From: Pseudoalteromonas sp. H71
GTDB taxonomy: Bacteria > Pseudomonadota > Gammaproteobacteria > Enterobacterales > Alteromonadaceae
Direction: 5' to 3'
DNA length: 64,000 nt
Assembly: GCF_001468485.1 (NCBI RefSeq)
Contig: NZ_LODI01000004.1
Span: 24,970 to 88,969, forward strand
Part shown: in pieces, positions 1 to 9,113 of the stretch
How the letters are laid out: every line of letters begins with the position of its first letter
Numbering within the stretch: position 1 is the stretch's first letter
Translations under genes and position numbers: made by a program
The notes under the pieces: model-generated
Database searches by the model: none
What the model saw: the letters and a program-made list of their open reading frames with translations, nothing else
What the model was told of the DNA's origin: nothing

Positions 1-45
1 GATCACTTTACGTAAAGATACCAGTAACTCGTCATATTTTTGCAT
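1..45 (-). CDS. Partial 5' end of a probable MarR-family regulator
   Basis: The minus strand from an ATG at 45 runs open off the left edge of the window and gives 15 residues, MQKYDELLVSLRKVI. This resembles the amino terminus of MarR-type regulators of marine gammaproteobacteria, where a similar helix precedes the winged-helix domain. A GAG-containing stretch sits a suitable distance upstream of the ATG. The visible part is too short for a firm family call. The protein would be transcribed divergently from the mutarotase gene. Confidence 0.4.
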   Translation of the reverse strand, partial: MQKYDELLVSLRKVI

Positions 46-197
46 GTGTTTATCTCGTCGAAAAGCAATGCTTTGCCATAATCGCGAAATGTTACACATC
101 AAATAAATTGAATTCAAATTAAAAATTTAATTTTTTACTGCAGTTACTCGTCTTTATTAATTAGAGTAGAAACTAATTTACCTTAAAGCAAGTGCAC

Positions 198-243
198 TTT
201 AATTAAGTGTTTTTAATAGGTGGGGCGTTTAATTAAGCGTTTT
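198..243. repeat. Two near-identical 16-bp direct repeats, 30 bp apart
   Basis: TTTAATTAAGTGTTTT at 198-213 recurs as TTTAATTAAGCGTTTT at 228-243 (15 of 16 identical). Each is centred on the palindromic core TTAATTAA, and the period of 30 bp is close to three helical turns. They lie in the 46-474 intergenic region between divergent genes, so an operator pair is plausible. The rest of 46-474 is AT-rich and shows no convincing gene. Confidence 0.5.
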
Positions 244-474
244 AGCGCTGTTTTAAGTAATAGGTACACCGCTAAAATTGTCTTTTTTTAAAGTGTATTT
301 TATGTGTTTGGTATGCAATTAATCAAAGTGTAGATTAAGTAAGCTTATGATATACAACTATCAATATGCTCACAATGATTACCTTAGTGAGCAAAAATTT
401 ATTTGATTGGTTTATACTTTACGTTATATGTAAGAGTATTGAACGTTGTGATTATTAACATTAAAGGGAAAGGC

Positions 475-1326
475 ATGAAGTTATCGCCATCAGTGAGTAT
501 TGAACACACCGAAACAGGTCTTGAGTTTATTAACGTTGAAAGTGATTTATGCAATGCAAAAATATTTTTGCAAGGTGGCCAAATTACGCAATTTACACCG
601 AAGGGTAAGCAACCTCTTATTTGGGTGTCGGGTAATGAAACGTTCTCAGAAGGCACGAGTATTCGCGGTGGTATTCCTATTTGTTGGCCATGGTTTGGCG
701 CGCATGTAAATACTGGCTGGCCCGCACATGGTTTTGCTCGCACTAGTGTATGGCGAGCCGACGAGGTGCATGAATCTGACGAGTGTATTACGGTTAGTTT
801 AAAGCTCCCTGTGAAGCTTATTAACTCTGAATATTGGCCGCACGAGTCGGCATTAAAAGTGGAATTTGTTTTAAGTGATTCTCTTGAAGTAAAATTAACC
901 ACAACAAATTTAGGCAGCAAGGCGTTTAGCTATACACAAGCGCTGCACACATATTTCCCAACATCAGATATTACTAATACACACGTTGAAGGCTTGCAAG
1001 GCGCGCAATATATTGAATTTGCTGAAGGGCCTTTTACGCAACAAGCGGTTGTTGTCTTTGAACGTGAAACCGATATGGTTTACACCCAAGCTGCACCTGT
1101 GCAATACATTAATACACCCGAAGGCGTTATCAAGGTTGGGCGAGCAAACTCTAGTTCGTGTGTGCTTTGGAATCCGTGGATTGAAAAATCAAAGCGCTTG
1201 TCTAATTTTGCTGACGATGAATACAAAACCATGTTATGCCTAGAAGCCGCTAATGTATTAGATGATGCGGTTACCCTTGAACCACAGCAAAGCCATACGT
1301 TGGTAACATCTATAGAATGGGCATAA
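475..1326 (+). CDS. D-hexose-6-phosphate mutarotase (YeaD family)
   Basis: A cytosolic aldose-1-epimerase-fold enzyme expected to interconvert the alpha and beta anomers of hexose 6-phosphates. The 283-residue product carries RGGIPICWPWFGAH (the YeaD-type signature), ALHTYF with the catalytic histidine region, and CLEAANV near the C terminus holding the likely catalytic glutamate. The start is the ATG at 475, preceded by AAAGGGAAAGG. An in-frame start 72 bases earlier would add an atypical hydrophobic stretch and lacks a good ribosome site. Length is normal for the family. It stands alone, 62 bp before the PH-domain pair. Confidence 0.92.
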   Translation: MKLSPSVSIEHTETGLEFINVESDLCNAKIFLQGGQITQFTPKGKQPLIWVSGNETFSEGTSIRGGIPICWPWFGAHVNTGWPAHGFARTSVWRADEVHESDECITVSLKLPVKLINSEYWPHESALKVEFVLSDSLEVKLTTTNLGSKAFSYTQALHTYFPTSDITNTHVEGLQGAQYIEFAEGPFTQQAVVVFERETDMVYTQAAPVQYINTPEGVIKVGRANSSSCVLWNPWIEKSKRLSNFADDEYKTMLCLEAANVLDDAVTLEPQQSHTLVTSIEWA

Positions 1327-1388
1327 TAAGATATGCTTGATTAGGATTCTTAAATTTTAAAATAATAAAAAACAATATAGGAAATAGT

Positions 1389-1922
1389 GTGTTTAATAAT
1401 CAGCAAATAACGGGTTTACCACAACACAAAAGCATTGAGTTTAAAGCGCTTGCCGATAAAGCACCGCTCCATGCTCAGCTTAACTGGTTAGTATTTTATA
1501 TTCCTTTTAGCGCAATATTAGCCGCTATTTGTTACTTCAACGAAAACTTCGCCAATAATATGCAAACGTATTTATTAATTGGTATGCCTATTTTAATACT
1601 CATCTCTATGCTTTACAGCGTTGCGAGTATTAAATTGCAGGGGGTGGCTATGCGCCAGCACGACATTGCATTTAAAAAAGGAATTATTTGGCAGCGGGTT
1701 ACTATTTTACCGTTAGCACGCGTGCAGCACATTGAAATACATCGTGGACCTATTGAGCGAAAGCTGGGTTTAGCTAGTTTAAAACTGTATAGCGCCGGTG
1801 GCATGAGTGCCGATTTGCAAGTAAGTGGGCTTACGCACACTGATTGTAAAAATATGCGCCAGTTTGTTCAAGATTACCGCCAAGAACACACGTCTACACA
1901 GGCTGTACCAGCCGATGAGTGA
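1389..1922 (+). CDS. PH domain-containing membrane protein (YdbS-like)
   Basis: A 177-residue membrane protein of the bacterial PH (bPH2/YdbS) type. Two hydrophobic segments (about residues 33-55 and 60-78) are followed by a soluble part containing AFKKGIIWQRVTILPLARVQHIEIHRG, typical of the conserved bPH2 core. The start is a GTG preceded by AGGAAAT. The stop overlaps the start of the next gene (ATGAGTGA), so the two are co-translated and probably form one membrane complex. The biochemical role of the family is not established. Confidence 0.85.
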   Translation: MFNNQQITGLPQHKSIEFKALADKAPLHAQLNWLVFYIPFSAILAAICYFNENFANNMQTYLLIGMPILILISMLYSVASIKLQGVAMRQHDIAFKKGIIWQRVTILPLARVQHIEIHRGPIERKLGLASLKLYSAGGMSADLQVSGLTHTDCKNMRQFVQDYRQEHTSTQAVPADE

Positions 1923-3477
1923 TTTAACACTTCACCCCACACAAAAAACGGATGCTGCTCACGCGCAACTGTGGCAAAAAGTATCGCCTTGGGCGCTTGT
2001 GTATTTTGTTGTCCATTTTGGTGTGCGTTTTGTGCGCGACGGCATATTTAACTTATTACCGCTTGGTTTTGTATTTGTTACACAAGTAGAAAATAAACTT
2101 TTTTGGGGGCAAATTGCAGCAGCAGTGGCTGTAAGTGCGTTGCTTTTATACTCTATTTTATATTACAGAAACTTTAGGTTTTGTATTTCAAGCGATAACG
2201 AAATACTGCTTAATAAAGGCGTTTTTAAAAAAGAACGTTTAACGCTTAAATTTGAGCGAGTTCAAAATGTAAATATTGCTGAGCCTTTTTACTTTAAACC
2301 AGTAACGCTGGTTAATTGTATTTTTGATGCGGCAGGTAGTGCGGCTCAAGAAGCTGTATTGCCTGGAGTAACCCAAAGTTATGCAGAGCAAATGCGAAAG
2401 CAAATATTTGCCTACAAGGCCCAACAGCAGCTTGAGCCAGATACGGAAGTAGAAACCGATGAGGCTGCAGAGCAAAGTAGTTTGTTTATTTCTAACAAAG
2501 AAATAGCTAAGTTTGGTTTAATGTCGAATATGGCTATTTTAGCGTTAGCAGCCATTGCACCGCTCATAAATGTGGTGGCCGATGTGCTTGAAAAGCAGTT
2601 AATCACAAAAGTAGAAGGCTTTTATGAGCAAGAACTTGGCCTTGTAGCCAGTGCGGCGTTATTTGCCATATTCACATTATTTGTATTTGTGGTACTTATT
2701 GCTGTTTTGCTGTCGGTAGGGATGTCGCTGATCCGCTTTTATAATTATCAGCTTTATTTTAAAGGTAAAAAGTTTAAACGCATTGCCGGTTTATTAGAGC
2801 GCCATCAGTTATCTATGAGCTTAGATAAAGTGCAGTCGATTGTCATAAAACAAAATATTATTGCCCGATTACTCAAGCGCTTTACCGTTGAATTTTTACA
2901 AGCGAGTAGCGGTGGTGCAATGGCGGGCATGGCCGCTAAAAAAAATAAACAAACCTTAGTACTACCTGTATTAAATAACGAGCAAGTTAACAGTGTATGC
3001 CAGTGGATTTACCCGTGGTTTAACAATAGCGCACTGGCATTTAAGCAGGCAGAGCGCGCTCTTTGGTATAAAAACTTAGTTTTGTATGCATTATTACCTA
3101 GCTTACTTGTGGCTGTTTTTTGTTATTTTAATGAGCTAAATTACTTTATTAGCTTGGGTGTACTTGGTGTATTTGCGGGCTTGGTTACTCTGTCGTATCA
3201 GCGTTATGGCTACTATTTACATGAAGATAATGGCCGATTTTACATGGTTGTACGCAAGGGCATGATTGGCGTACATTACCGCGTGTTTGAACTTTATAAA
3301 GTACAAAGTGCTAGCAGCGAAAGTACCTATTTAATGCGAAGATCAGGACTGAAAAGCCTGTATATACAACTTGCTCACGGCTTTGCGTTTATGCCATACA
3401 TAAAAGAGCAAGATGCTGATTTTGTGATTGATTTTACGCTTAAGCAGGCTGAATCAGATACTCGTAGTTGGATGTAA
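1915..3477 (+). CDS. PH domain-containing membrane protein (YdbT-like)
   Basis: Partner of the preceding gene, overlapping it by 8 bp. The 520-residue product has several hydrophobic segments and three repeated bPH2-type units recognisable by similar phrases: NKGVFKKERLTLKFERVQNVNI, GLLERHQLSMSLDKVQSI and VVRKGMIGVHYRVFELYKVQS. YdbS/YdbT-like pairs are common in bacteria, but their function is unproven. The start chosen is the ATG at 1915. An upstream GTG in frame would overlap the first gene by about 100 bp. Confidence 0.85.
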   Translation: MSDLTLHPTQKTDAAHAQLWQKVSPWALVYFVVHFGVRFVRDGIFNLLPLGFVFVTQVENKLFWGQIAAAVAVSALLLYSILYYRNFRFCISSDNEILLNKGVFKKERLTLKFERVQNVNIAEPFYFKPVTLVNCIFDAAGSAAQEAVLPGVTQSYAEQMRKQIFAYKAQQQLEPDTEVETDEAAEQSSLFISNKEIAKFGLMSNMAILALAAIAPLINVVADVLEKQLITKVEGFYEQELGLVASAALFAIFTLFVFVVLIAVLLSVGMSLIRFYNYQLYFKGKKFKRIAGLLERHQLSMSLDKVQSIVIKQNIIARLLKRFTVEFLQASSGGAMAGMAAKKNKQTLVLPVLNNEQVNSVCQWIYPWFNNSALAFKQAERALWYKNLVLYALLPSLLVAVFCYFNELNYFISLGVLGVFAGLVTLSYQRYGYYLHEDNGRFYMVVRKGMIGVHYRVFELYKVQSASSESTYLMRRSGLKSLYIQLAHGFAFMPYIKEQDADFVIDFTLKQAESDTRSWM

Positions 3478-3491
3478 CTTCTGCAAACTAT

Positions 3492-3525
3492 AAAGTATGT
3501 GCAAAAACACATTTGCACATGCTTT
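3492..3525 (+). terminator. Hairpin after the PH-domain pair
   Basis: AAAGTATGTGCAAA and TTTGCACATGCTTT form a 14-pair stem with one G-U pair and a short A-rich loop. A T-rich stretch follows a few bases later. It lies 15 bp after the stop of the YdbT-like gene. Confidence 0.7.
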
Positions 3526-3603
3526 ATTACACTTTTTTACTGCAAACCCAGTTAGTTTAATAATACTCTAAGCATTATTAAAGATACTACTTAAGGGATT
3601 ATT

Positions 3604-6429
3604 GTGAAAAAGTCACTCATTGCCTCTGCTTTGTTGCTTACTACCCCCGCATTCGCTGCCGACTGGCAAACCATTCATACCGAACATTTTAATGTGCACT
3701 ACAGCATTGAGCATATTGATTTTGCTAAATCGACCGCTGTTGAACTTGAAATAATACGCACCAAAGTGCTTGAGCAGCAAAATCGTGCACTCGATAAAGT
3801 AGTCGACGTTGTCGTGTTTGACCCCTTAAATGCAGCGAACGGATTCGCCTTGCCTACATCGAACAACCCTGTGATGGCACTTTTTACTACGCCACCGCAG
3901 TCTGACACGGTGATTTCGAATAGCCCCGGCTGGCAGCAATTACTGGTGTTGCATGAATATATTCATTTAGTGCATTTAGCGCAGCCTACACGTAACCACT
4001 GGCAACAAAAAGTGCGCGGTTTATGGGATATTTACGACTTAACCTACAGTGATACACCGCGTTGGGTTGCTGAAGGATACGCAACATTAATTGAATCTAA
4101 AATGACCGGACGAGGGCGATTATTTGATAATTACTCTGAGTCGATATTGCGTGAATTTGCCCAGCAAGGTGCGTTACCAACCTATGGCCAATTGAGTAGT
4201 GATAGTGGTTTTATGGGGGGCTCAATGGCTTATTTGATGGGCAGCCGGTTTTTATATTGGTTAGAGCAAACATTTTCAGAGCAAATTCTTGATAGTGTAT
4301 GGACTCGAATGCAGGCGGTTAAGTTACGTGACTTTGATGAAGCGTTTGAAGGTGTGTTTGGCCAAAGCGCAGCCAAGTTGTATCGTCGTTTTATTGCTGA
4401 ATATACGTATAAGGCCATGCAGCAAGAGCAAGAGGAGCAACCACTTAATAGTGAGTTATGGCTTGAGCTTGATTTATACGCTAGTAATCCAGCACTTTCT
4501 CATGATGGCAGTAAGCTTGCGATAGTTGAGCGTAATGAAAAGCGTGATACTAAGCTGGTTATTTATAGCACCGAAGATAACACCAAAGCGATGAATAGCT
4601 TTGAAAAAGCGCAAAAAACGCTAATTGAACAAGATCCGCTCGATATACCTGATACGCCGCCGAGTGTATTTAAGCGTGAACAAAAACAAATACTTAATCA
4701 AATAAACCGGGCTGGTATAGCTAACTCTCAATGGATAAATAGCACGACACTGTATTTTAATGCCTATAGCACTGAAGAGTCGGGCATTTATAATCGGGTG
4801 TCTGATATATTTAGCTATAACATTGAAACCGGCAACGTAGAAAAGCTAACCGAGCTTGCAGGTATCAGGCGCTTTAGTGCAACAAGCAACGGTAAAGTTA
4901 TGTATGCAGAGCAAATACGTGATGGGTATTCTGAATTAGTAAAAGTAGATATAGACACCGGTGCCATAACGCCTTTATTTAAAAAAAGTTTAAATACCGC
5001 ATACGATTACCCCACGCTTAGTCCTAATAATAAAAAATTAGTTTATTTATCAGCTTCTTTAAACGAAAACTGGCAAATGTATATACAAGATGTTGACAGG
5101 GGGGTTAGCCAGTCGGTGCCTATGCCAAACGGATATCAATATTTAACCCAACCTAGTTTTAGCATTAATGGCGAATCAATTTACTTTGTTGCGGGGTTAA
5201 ATAATACGACTGATATTTATAACTATCATATAGCCAGCAATACCCTTAAGCGATTAACACAAGGGCAAGAAGCGGTTGCTCACCCCATAGAAATGCAAGA
5301 TGAGACACTGCTTTATTTGTCGATTCATGCCGACGGCCCTGATATAAAAAGCCTAGCAAATACTAGTATTAACACCAAGGTGACCGATTTAGCTATTAAT
5401 AGCAAAGCCCCGCTATTAATGGTTAACGAGCATACGTTGCCAGAGGCTAAAGTATACACCCAAGACGTTGGCGAACAGCGCGATTATGCAGTACTTGATC
5501 AGCACGCAACCTTTGCGTTGGGTTCTCAGTATTATTCTGCATCGACCAGCTTATTAAGTCTGGGTATTAAAAGCAGTGACTTATTAAAGCAGCTAGACCT
5601 GCAAGCGGGTTATAGTATTGATTTAAACGATAGCGCATTACATGGCGGGTTTGTAAATGCTAAATATAATGCGCTTGATGTTAAGTTTAAACTCGCTTTG
5701 TATGACTACAACTTAGATACTTCTCGTCAATATCAAGCTGTAAGCCCCAGCAATTTAAATACAAAAAGAGATGCGCGTGGTGGGTTTGTAGCAATGAGCT
5801 ATCCACTTAAGTTTGGACAATTAAGTCTAACGCCCGAGCTGGCTTATAACTATACCGATTATAAACAAAGCCATACCCGTTGGGCGCGTTTAGGTTTTGC
5901 TCAAAGTTGGCAATATGACCGCCAAACGTTTGCTATAGGGCAACGTGTTAATGCCCGTTGGTACGAAGGAAGAGGTGAAAACAATTGGCAGGGTTATGAC
6001 CTAGATGCCAGTGTATTTGGTAAGGTATTTAACGCTCCTTTGTACATTAACTTTACACAAAGGCAGCGAGACGATGCACGCCTTGCGCTAGGCGGGTTTA
6101 GTTCAAACCTTATTAATCAAAACTACAGTAGTGAATTTGTGCTGGCAGCTGACCTGCATTTTTACAGTGCAACTGCCGATCGTTACCAAGGGTATGGCGG
6201 TGGAGTTACTTATAAAGAGGGTATGCCATGGCTTTATTACACTCAACATCAATTAGATGACAGCGTTTATGCACAAAGTTACGGTTTAAAATACCAAGGT
6301 GATTTTAGCTTTGGCATGGGACCTGCGGGTGTTAACGATTTAACATTTAATGTGGGTGTGTCGCGGGTTGAGGGCAGCAGCTTTGACGATGAAATGCGTG
6401 CATGGCTAAGCTTCTATTATTCGCTTTAA
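3604..6429 (+). CDS. Exported HExxH protease-like / beta-propeller / beta-barrel protein
   Basis: A 941-residue exported protein with a GTG start and a clear signal peptide ending near AFAA (residue 19). Residues about 20-270 look like a gluzincin (peptidase MA-like) domain: HEYIH at 117-121 is the zinc motif and WVAEGYAT about 35 residues later supplies the third ligand. Residues about 280-640 contain repeated TolB/PD40-type blades (for example NPALSHDGSKLAIV, YDYPTLSPNNKKLVYLS). The last 300 residues are rich in alternating aromatic strands and look like an outer-membrane barrel. An inferred role is a surface or periplasmic protease held by its own barrel. Substrate unknown. It stands alone between two terminators. 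Confidence 0.75.
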   Translation: MKKSLIASALLLTTPAFAADWQTIHTEHFNVHYSIEHIDFAKSTAVELEIIRTKVLEQQNRALDKVVDVVVFDPLNAANGFALPTSNNPVMALFTTPPQSDTVISNSPGWQQLLVLHEYIHLVHLAQPTRNHWQQKVRGLWDIYDLTYSDTPRWVAEGYATLIESKMTGRGRLFDNYSESILREFAQQGALPTYGQLSSDSGFMGGSMAYLMGSRFLYWLEQTFSEQILDSVWTRMQAVKLRDFDEAFEGVFGQSAAKLYRRFIAEYTYKAMQQEQEEQPLNSELWLELDLYASNPALSHDGSKLAIVERNEKRDTKLVIYSTEDNTKAMNSFEKAQKTLIEQDPLDIPDTPPSVFKREQKQILNQINRAGIANSQWINSTTLYFNAYSTEESGIYNRVSDIFSYNIETGNVEKLTELAGIRRFSATSNGKVMYAEQIRDGYSELVKVDIDTGAITPLFKKSLNTAYDYPTLSPNNKKLVYLSASLNENWQMYIQDVDRGVSQSVPMPNGYQYLTQPSFSINGESIYFVAGLNNTTDIYNYHIASNTLKRLTQGQEAVAHPIEMQDETLLYLSIHADGPDIKSLANTSINTKVTDLAINSKAPLLMVNEHTLPEAKVYTQDVGEQRDYAVLDQHATFALGSQYYSASTSLLSLGIKSSDLLKQLDLQAGYSIDLNDSALHGGFVNAKYNALDVKFKLALYDYNLDTSRQYQAVSPSNLNTKRDARGGFVAMSYPLKFGQLSLTPELAYNYTDYKQSHTRWARLGFAQSWQYDRQTFAIGQRVNARWYEGRGENNWQGYDLDASVFGKVFNAPLYINFTQRQRDDARLALGGFSSNLINQNYSSEFVLAADLHFYSATADRYQGYGGGVTYKEGMPWLYYTQHQLDDSVYAQSYGLKYQGDFSFGMGPAGVNDLTFNVGVSRVEGSSFDDEMRAWLSFYYSL

Positions 6430-6448
6430 CTAGGATGAATGAGTTTAC

Positions 6449-6486
6449 TTGAACTGTGGATTGTAAACCGATTGACCACAGTTCAA
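6449..6486. terminator. Bidirectional hairpin between convergent genes
   Basis: TTGAACTGTGG and CCACAGTTCAA form a perfect 11-bp stem around a 16-base loop. It lies between the convergent propeller protein and TPR lipoprotein genes. There is no strong T-tract, so termination is inferred from position. Confidence 0.6.
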
Positions 6487-6492
6487 TTCACC

Positions 6493-7647
6493 CTAATCTT
6501 TATATTGCAGCGACAACAACTTGGCTTGATATACGTCTAACTTTTTATCGTCTCGTTCGTATTCAATTGCTTTTTTGAGAAGTCGCTTTGAACGCTCAGT
6601 TTTACCTTGATGGTAGCGAACTTTAGCAAGTTCTAGGTATAGCTCAGAAATATAGGGGGCTTTAAATAAAGCGAGCTCTAAGTGGTCTTTTGCTCGATTA
6701 ATATAACCGGTTTGTAATTCGTTTTTTGCTAGAGCAAGTAGTTCATAAGGGTCTCTTTCTTTGTAATTTAATTGGCTGCTTAGTTGCTCTGCAAGTACAG
6801 TTTTACCAAGTTGTTTAGCTAATAATTGATAGTTATTAACCAAATTGACGCTCGATAAATTATTGTTTATTGCTGTTTCGTAAATTACTTCTGCGTTTTT
6901 TAAATCTCCCACACGGCGATGTAACATACCCGCCATGTTAAAAAGCTCAGGATGATTCGGGGTAAATTTATTGGCTTGTAAAATAAAAGAATAAGCAGCG
7001 TTAAGATTTTCTTCAGCAAATGCTTTAGCTGCTAAGTTGCCATAAAATTTAGCCACTAAGTCGTTGTAGCTGGCGCTGCCAGAATAAAAACTACCGCGTG
7101 TAGGAAAATAATCGATAAGCGTACCTGGGCGAAAAACTTGAATAACGTTATCTTTTTTCTCAACTTTTGGTGCATATACCATGGTTCTAAAATGATTAGC
7201 TACATAGACCATTCCACTTTCTTTTGCGTACACAGGTTCACTAGTAACTTCTTGAAAGCTGGTTTCTAGCCCCAGCGCATTTGCATAACTTTGTGTAAGA
7301 ACCGCTAAACTAATACAGTTGCCGTGTGCGCGAGTCAGAGTTTGCGAAGAAGTTAATGTGTCACCATGATAACTAAAATCGCTAAGTTGGTTTTCTAAAT
7401 AGTTGTAAATAATACGATCGGTTCTAACACCGTTTAGTTGCTGCTGGTCGGCATAAGCTAAAAAGCGTTTTTTTTCGGCGTTTGGCAATTCAAAAATATT
7501 CACCTCGGTCGGAGTGTCTATTTGTTTAAAGCGGGTGTGATTAATAAGGGCAGTAAGCTGGGGTTGCTCAACTGTAGGCGTTGTTGGCGTGCTTTTACAT
7601 GCACTTAAAAATACCAAAAATAACGTAACTAATACTATAGATTTCAT
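6493..7647 (-). CDS. Transglutaminase-like TPR lipoprotein
   Basis: A 384-residue lipoprotein with a hydrophobic leader ending in the lipobox LSAC. The middle carries [30 protein letters not shown] and GTLIDYFP, which fit the Cys-His-Asp triad of transglutaminase-like proteases. From about residue 200 the protein is made of TPR helices (for example [18 protein letters not shown]). The start is the ATG at 7647, because GAGGTGG sits just before it; the longer frame begins with a TTG lying inside that ribosome site. It is 48 bp downstream of the PepSY gene on the same strand and probably co-transcribed. The ribosome site lies in a strong hairpin (separate entry). Substrate unknown. Confidence 0.75.
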   Translation of the reverse strand: MKSIVLVTLFLVFLSACKSTPTTPTVEQPQLTALINHTRFKQIDTPTEVNIFELPNAEKKRFLAYADQQQLNGVRTDRIIYNYLENQLSDFSYHGDTLTSSQTLTRAHGNCISLAVLTQSYANALGLETSFQEVTSEPVYAKESGMVYVANHFRTMVYAPKVEKKDNVIQVFRPGTLIDYFPTRGSFYSGSASYNDLVAKFYGNLAAKAFAEENLNAAYSFILQANKFTPNHPELFNMAGMLHRRVGDLKNAEVIYETAINNNLSSVNLVNNYQLLAKQLGKTVLAEQLSSQLNYKERDPYELLALAKNELQTGYINRAKDHLELALFKAPYISELYLELAKVRYHQGKTERSKRLLKKAIEYERDDKKLDVYQAKLLSLQYKD

Positions 7648-7651
7648 AAGC

Positions 7652-7686
7652 CACCTCAATGTGATTTTTCACATTACATTGAGGTG
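7652..7686 (-). promoter_or_regulatory. Hairpin sequestering the lipoprotein ribosome site
   Basis: On the minus-strand transcript CACCTCAATGT and ACATTGAGGTG form a perfect 11-bp stem. The second arm contains the GAGGTGG ribosome site of the lipoprotein gene, 4 bases before its ATG. An overlapping alternative stem, AATGTGA with TCACATT (7658-7664 / 7669-7675), is also perfect. It fills most of the gap after the PepSY gene. There is no T-run after the stem on the coding strand, so this is not a typical intrinsic terminator for PepSY. Confidence 0.55.
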
Positions 7687-7695
7687 ACTTTTTAA

Positions 7696-8829
7696 TCAAG
7701 CGGTTATTGTTCGTTGTTTATTATGACGATTTATTTGCGATTGTTTTTTACGTTTGCGGCGTGTGAACCATAAATAAAAGCCAGTAGCGCTTAGCCATAG
7801 TGGACTTAGCCCTATAAAACTCCACAGTATTTTACTTATTAGGCCACCAAAATATCCAAAGTGAAGCTTACGAAAACTGTCTAATACTTTCCAGCCAAGA
7901 CCTACTTGGCGTATATCCCAATTGGCAATATGCTCACCAGTGATTTTGTTATACGAAACGGTATTAGCGTATTCACTTGCCAGTGGGTTATTAGAATTTA
8001 CTTCACCAAATACAGTAATGTTGTCATCAGGCTCTAATGGCATAACCAAGTAAGTGCTGTTGAACGTGGCTATTTGTTGCTTGCTGTCATCTAAAATATC
8101 TTGGAAGGAAACATTTTTGCTATACAGGTTTTTGGTTAGGGCATAATGTTCTTCTTCAGCGTGTTCAAGTACTTCGTGATACCAAACGGCACCATTAAAA
8201 TAACCACCGGTTATAGCTAAAACAATTAAAATAGGTGAACCAATAACACCAGTCATTTTATGAATATCACTTAATACGATTTGTAATGTTGCGCGCCAAC
8301 GCACGGTAAATAGGCGTTGCCAAAACTTTCGGTAAATAATAAGGCCGGTTATTCCGAGCACCAATAAAAATAAAGCAAAAAAGAACCCCAAAACGGTGCC
8401 TGTTTGGCCTGGTAAGCTTTTTAAATCATTGAGTAAAAAGGTGTAATGGAGTTCTAAAAACCAATCTGTAAAATAATGGCTCGTTCCCACTGGGGCTGAC
8501 AAAACATCACCAGTATATTGATTTAAATGAAATTTATACCAAACTTGCGACTCGCGCTCGATTAAGTAAACCCGATCAGCTGTATCGTCGTTAAAAATTT
8601 CCCAGCTACCAATGACATACTCAGGGTAAGCGTTCTGCGTGATAGAAATTAGCTTATCCATATCTAAACGTTCAGGTTGAGTGCTAATCACAAAATGACT
8701 TTCGGGCATAAGTAAGCCATCTATCTCGCTTTTAAATACAAGCACACTGCCAGTAATACTTATTACAATTAATGGAATAATTGCAATGAGAGCAATCCAG
8801 CTATGAATTTTAAAAAGTGTTTTTCTCAT
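7696..8829 (-). CDS. PepSY-domain inner-membrane protein (iron-regulated type)
   Basis: A 377-residue PepSY-associated membrane protein. The first helix is HSWIALIAIIPLIVISITG. A periplasmic part about residues 30-130 precedes the middle helices (FFFALFLLVLGITGLIIY and ILIVLAITGGYFNGA, with the family HKMTG motif), and the last helix is IGLSPLWLSATGFYLWF followed by a basic tail. Proteins of this family are often induced by iron shortage and occur beside siderophore uptake genes; several are thought to reduce ferric siderophores. No TonB receptor is nearby. A Fur-like sequence 30 bp upstream supports iron control. Confidence 0.85.
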   Translation of the reverse strand: MRKTLFKIHSWIALIAIIPLIVISITGSVLVFKSEIDGLLMPESHFVISTQPERLDMDKLISITQNAYPEYVIGSWEIFNDDTADRVYLIERESQVWYKFHLNQYTGDVLSAPVGTSHYFTDWFLELHYTFLLNDLKSLPGQTGTVLGFFFALFLLVLGITGLIIYRKFWQRLFTVRWRATLQIVLSDIHKMTGVIGSPILIVLAITGGYFNGAVWYHEVLEHAEEEHYALTKNLYSKNVSFQDILDDSKQQIATFNSTYLVMPLEPDDNITVFGEVNSNNPLASEYANTVSYNKITGEHIANWDIRQVGLGWKVLDSFRKLHFGYFGGLISKILWSFIGLSPLWLSATGFYLWFTRRKRKKQSQINRHNKQRTITA

Positions 8830-8860
8830 GGGTTGTCGTTATTTAAATTATTTATATACA

Positions 8861-8880
8861 AATGATATCAATTGTTATTT
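8861..8880. promoter_or_regulatory. Probable Fur box upstream of the PepSY gene
   Basis: AATGATATCAATTGTTATTT begins with the inverted-repeat pattern expected for Fur. AATGATATC-A-ATTGTTATT matches 14 of 18 arm positions of AATGATAAT-N-ATTATCATT. The site is 31 bp before the ATG of the PepSY gene. The rest of the 8830-9113 gap holds no evident gene. Confidence 0.5.
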
Positions 8881-9113
8881 GCATTTAATAGTGGCAGTAC
8901 AAGAATTCGGAAAACTGATAAACTGTGCACATTACATAACATATTTTGTAAATATAAGTTTCCAGTTACTAAAAAGGGTTTTTGCTGTTTAGTTGAGTTA
9001 AATTAACTTCACTCTACAATGCCGCGCTCACAGTAAAAGCCTTTTAAAACAGATGTTTAATAAATGTTTTTATTAAGTAATTAAAGTAATCGTTATGTAA
9101 CAGCGAGGTTGTT

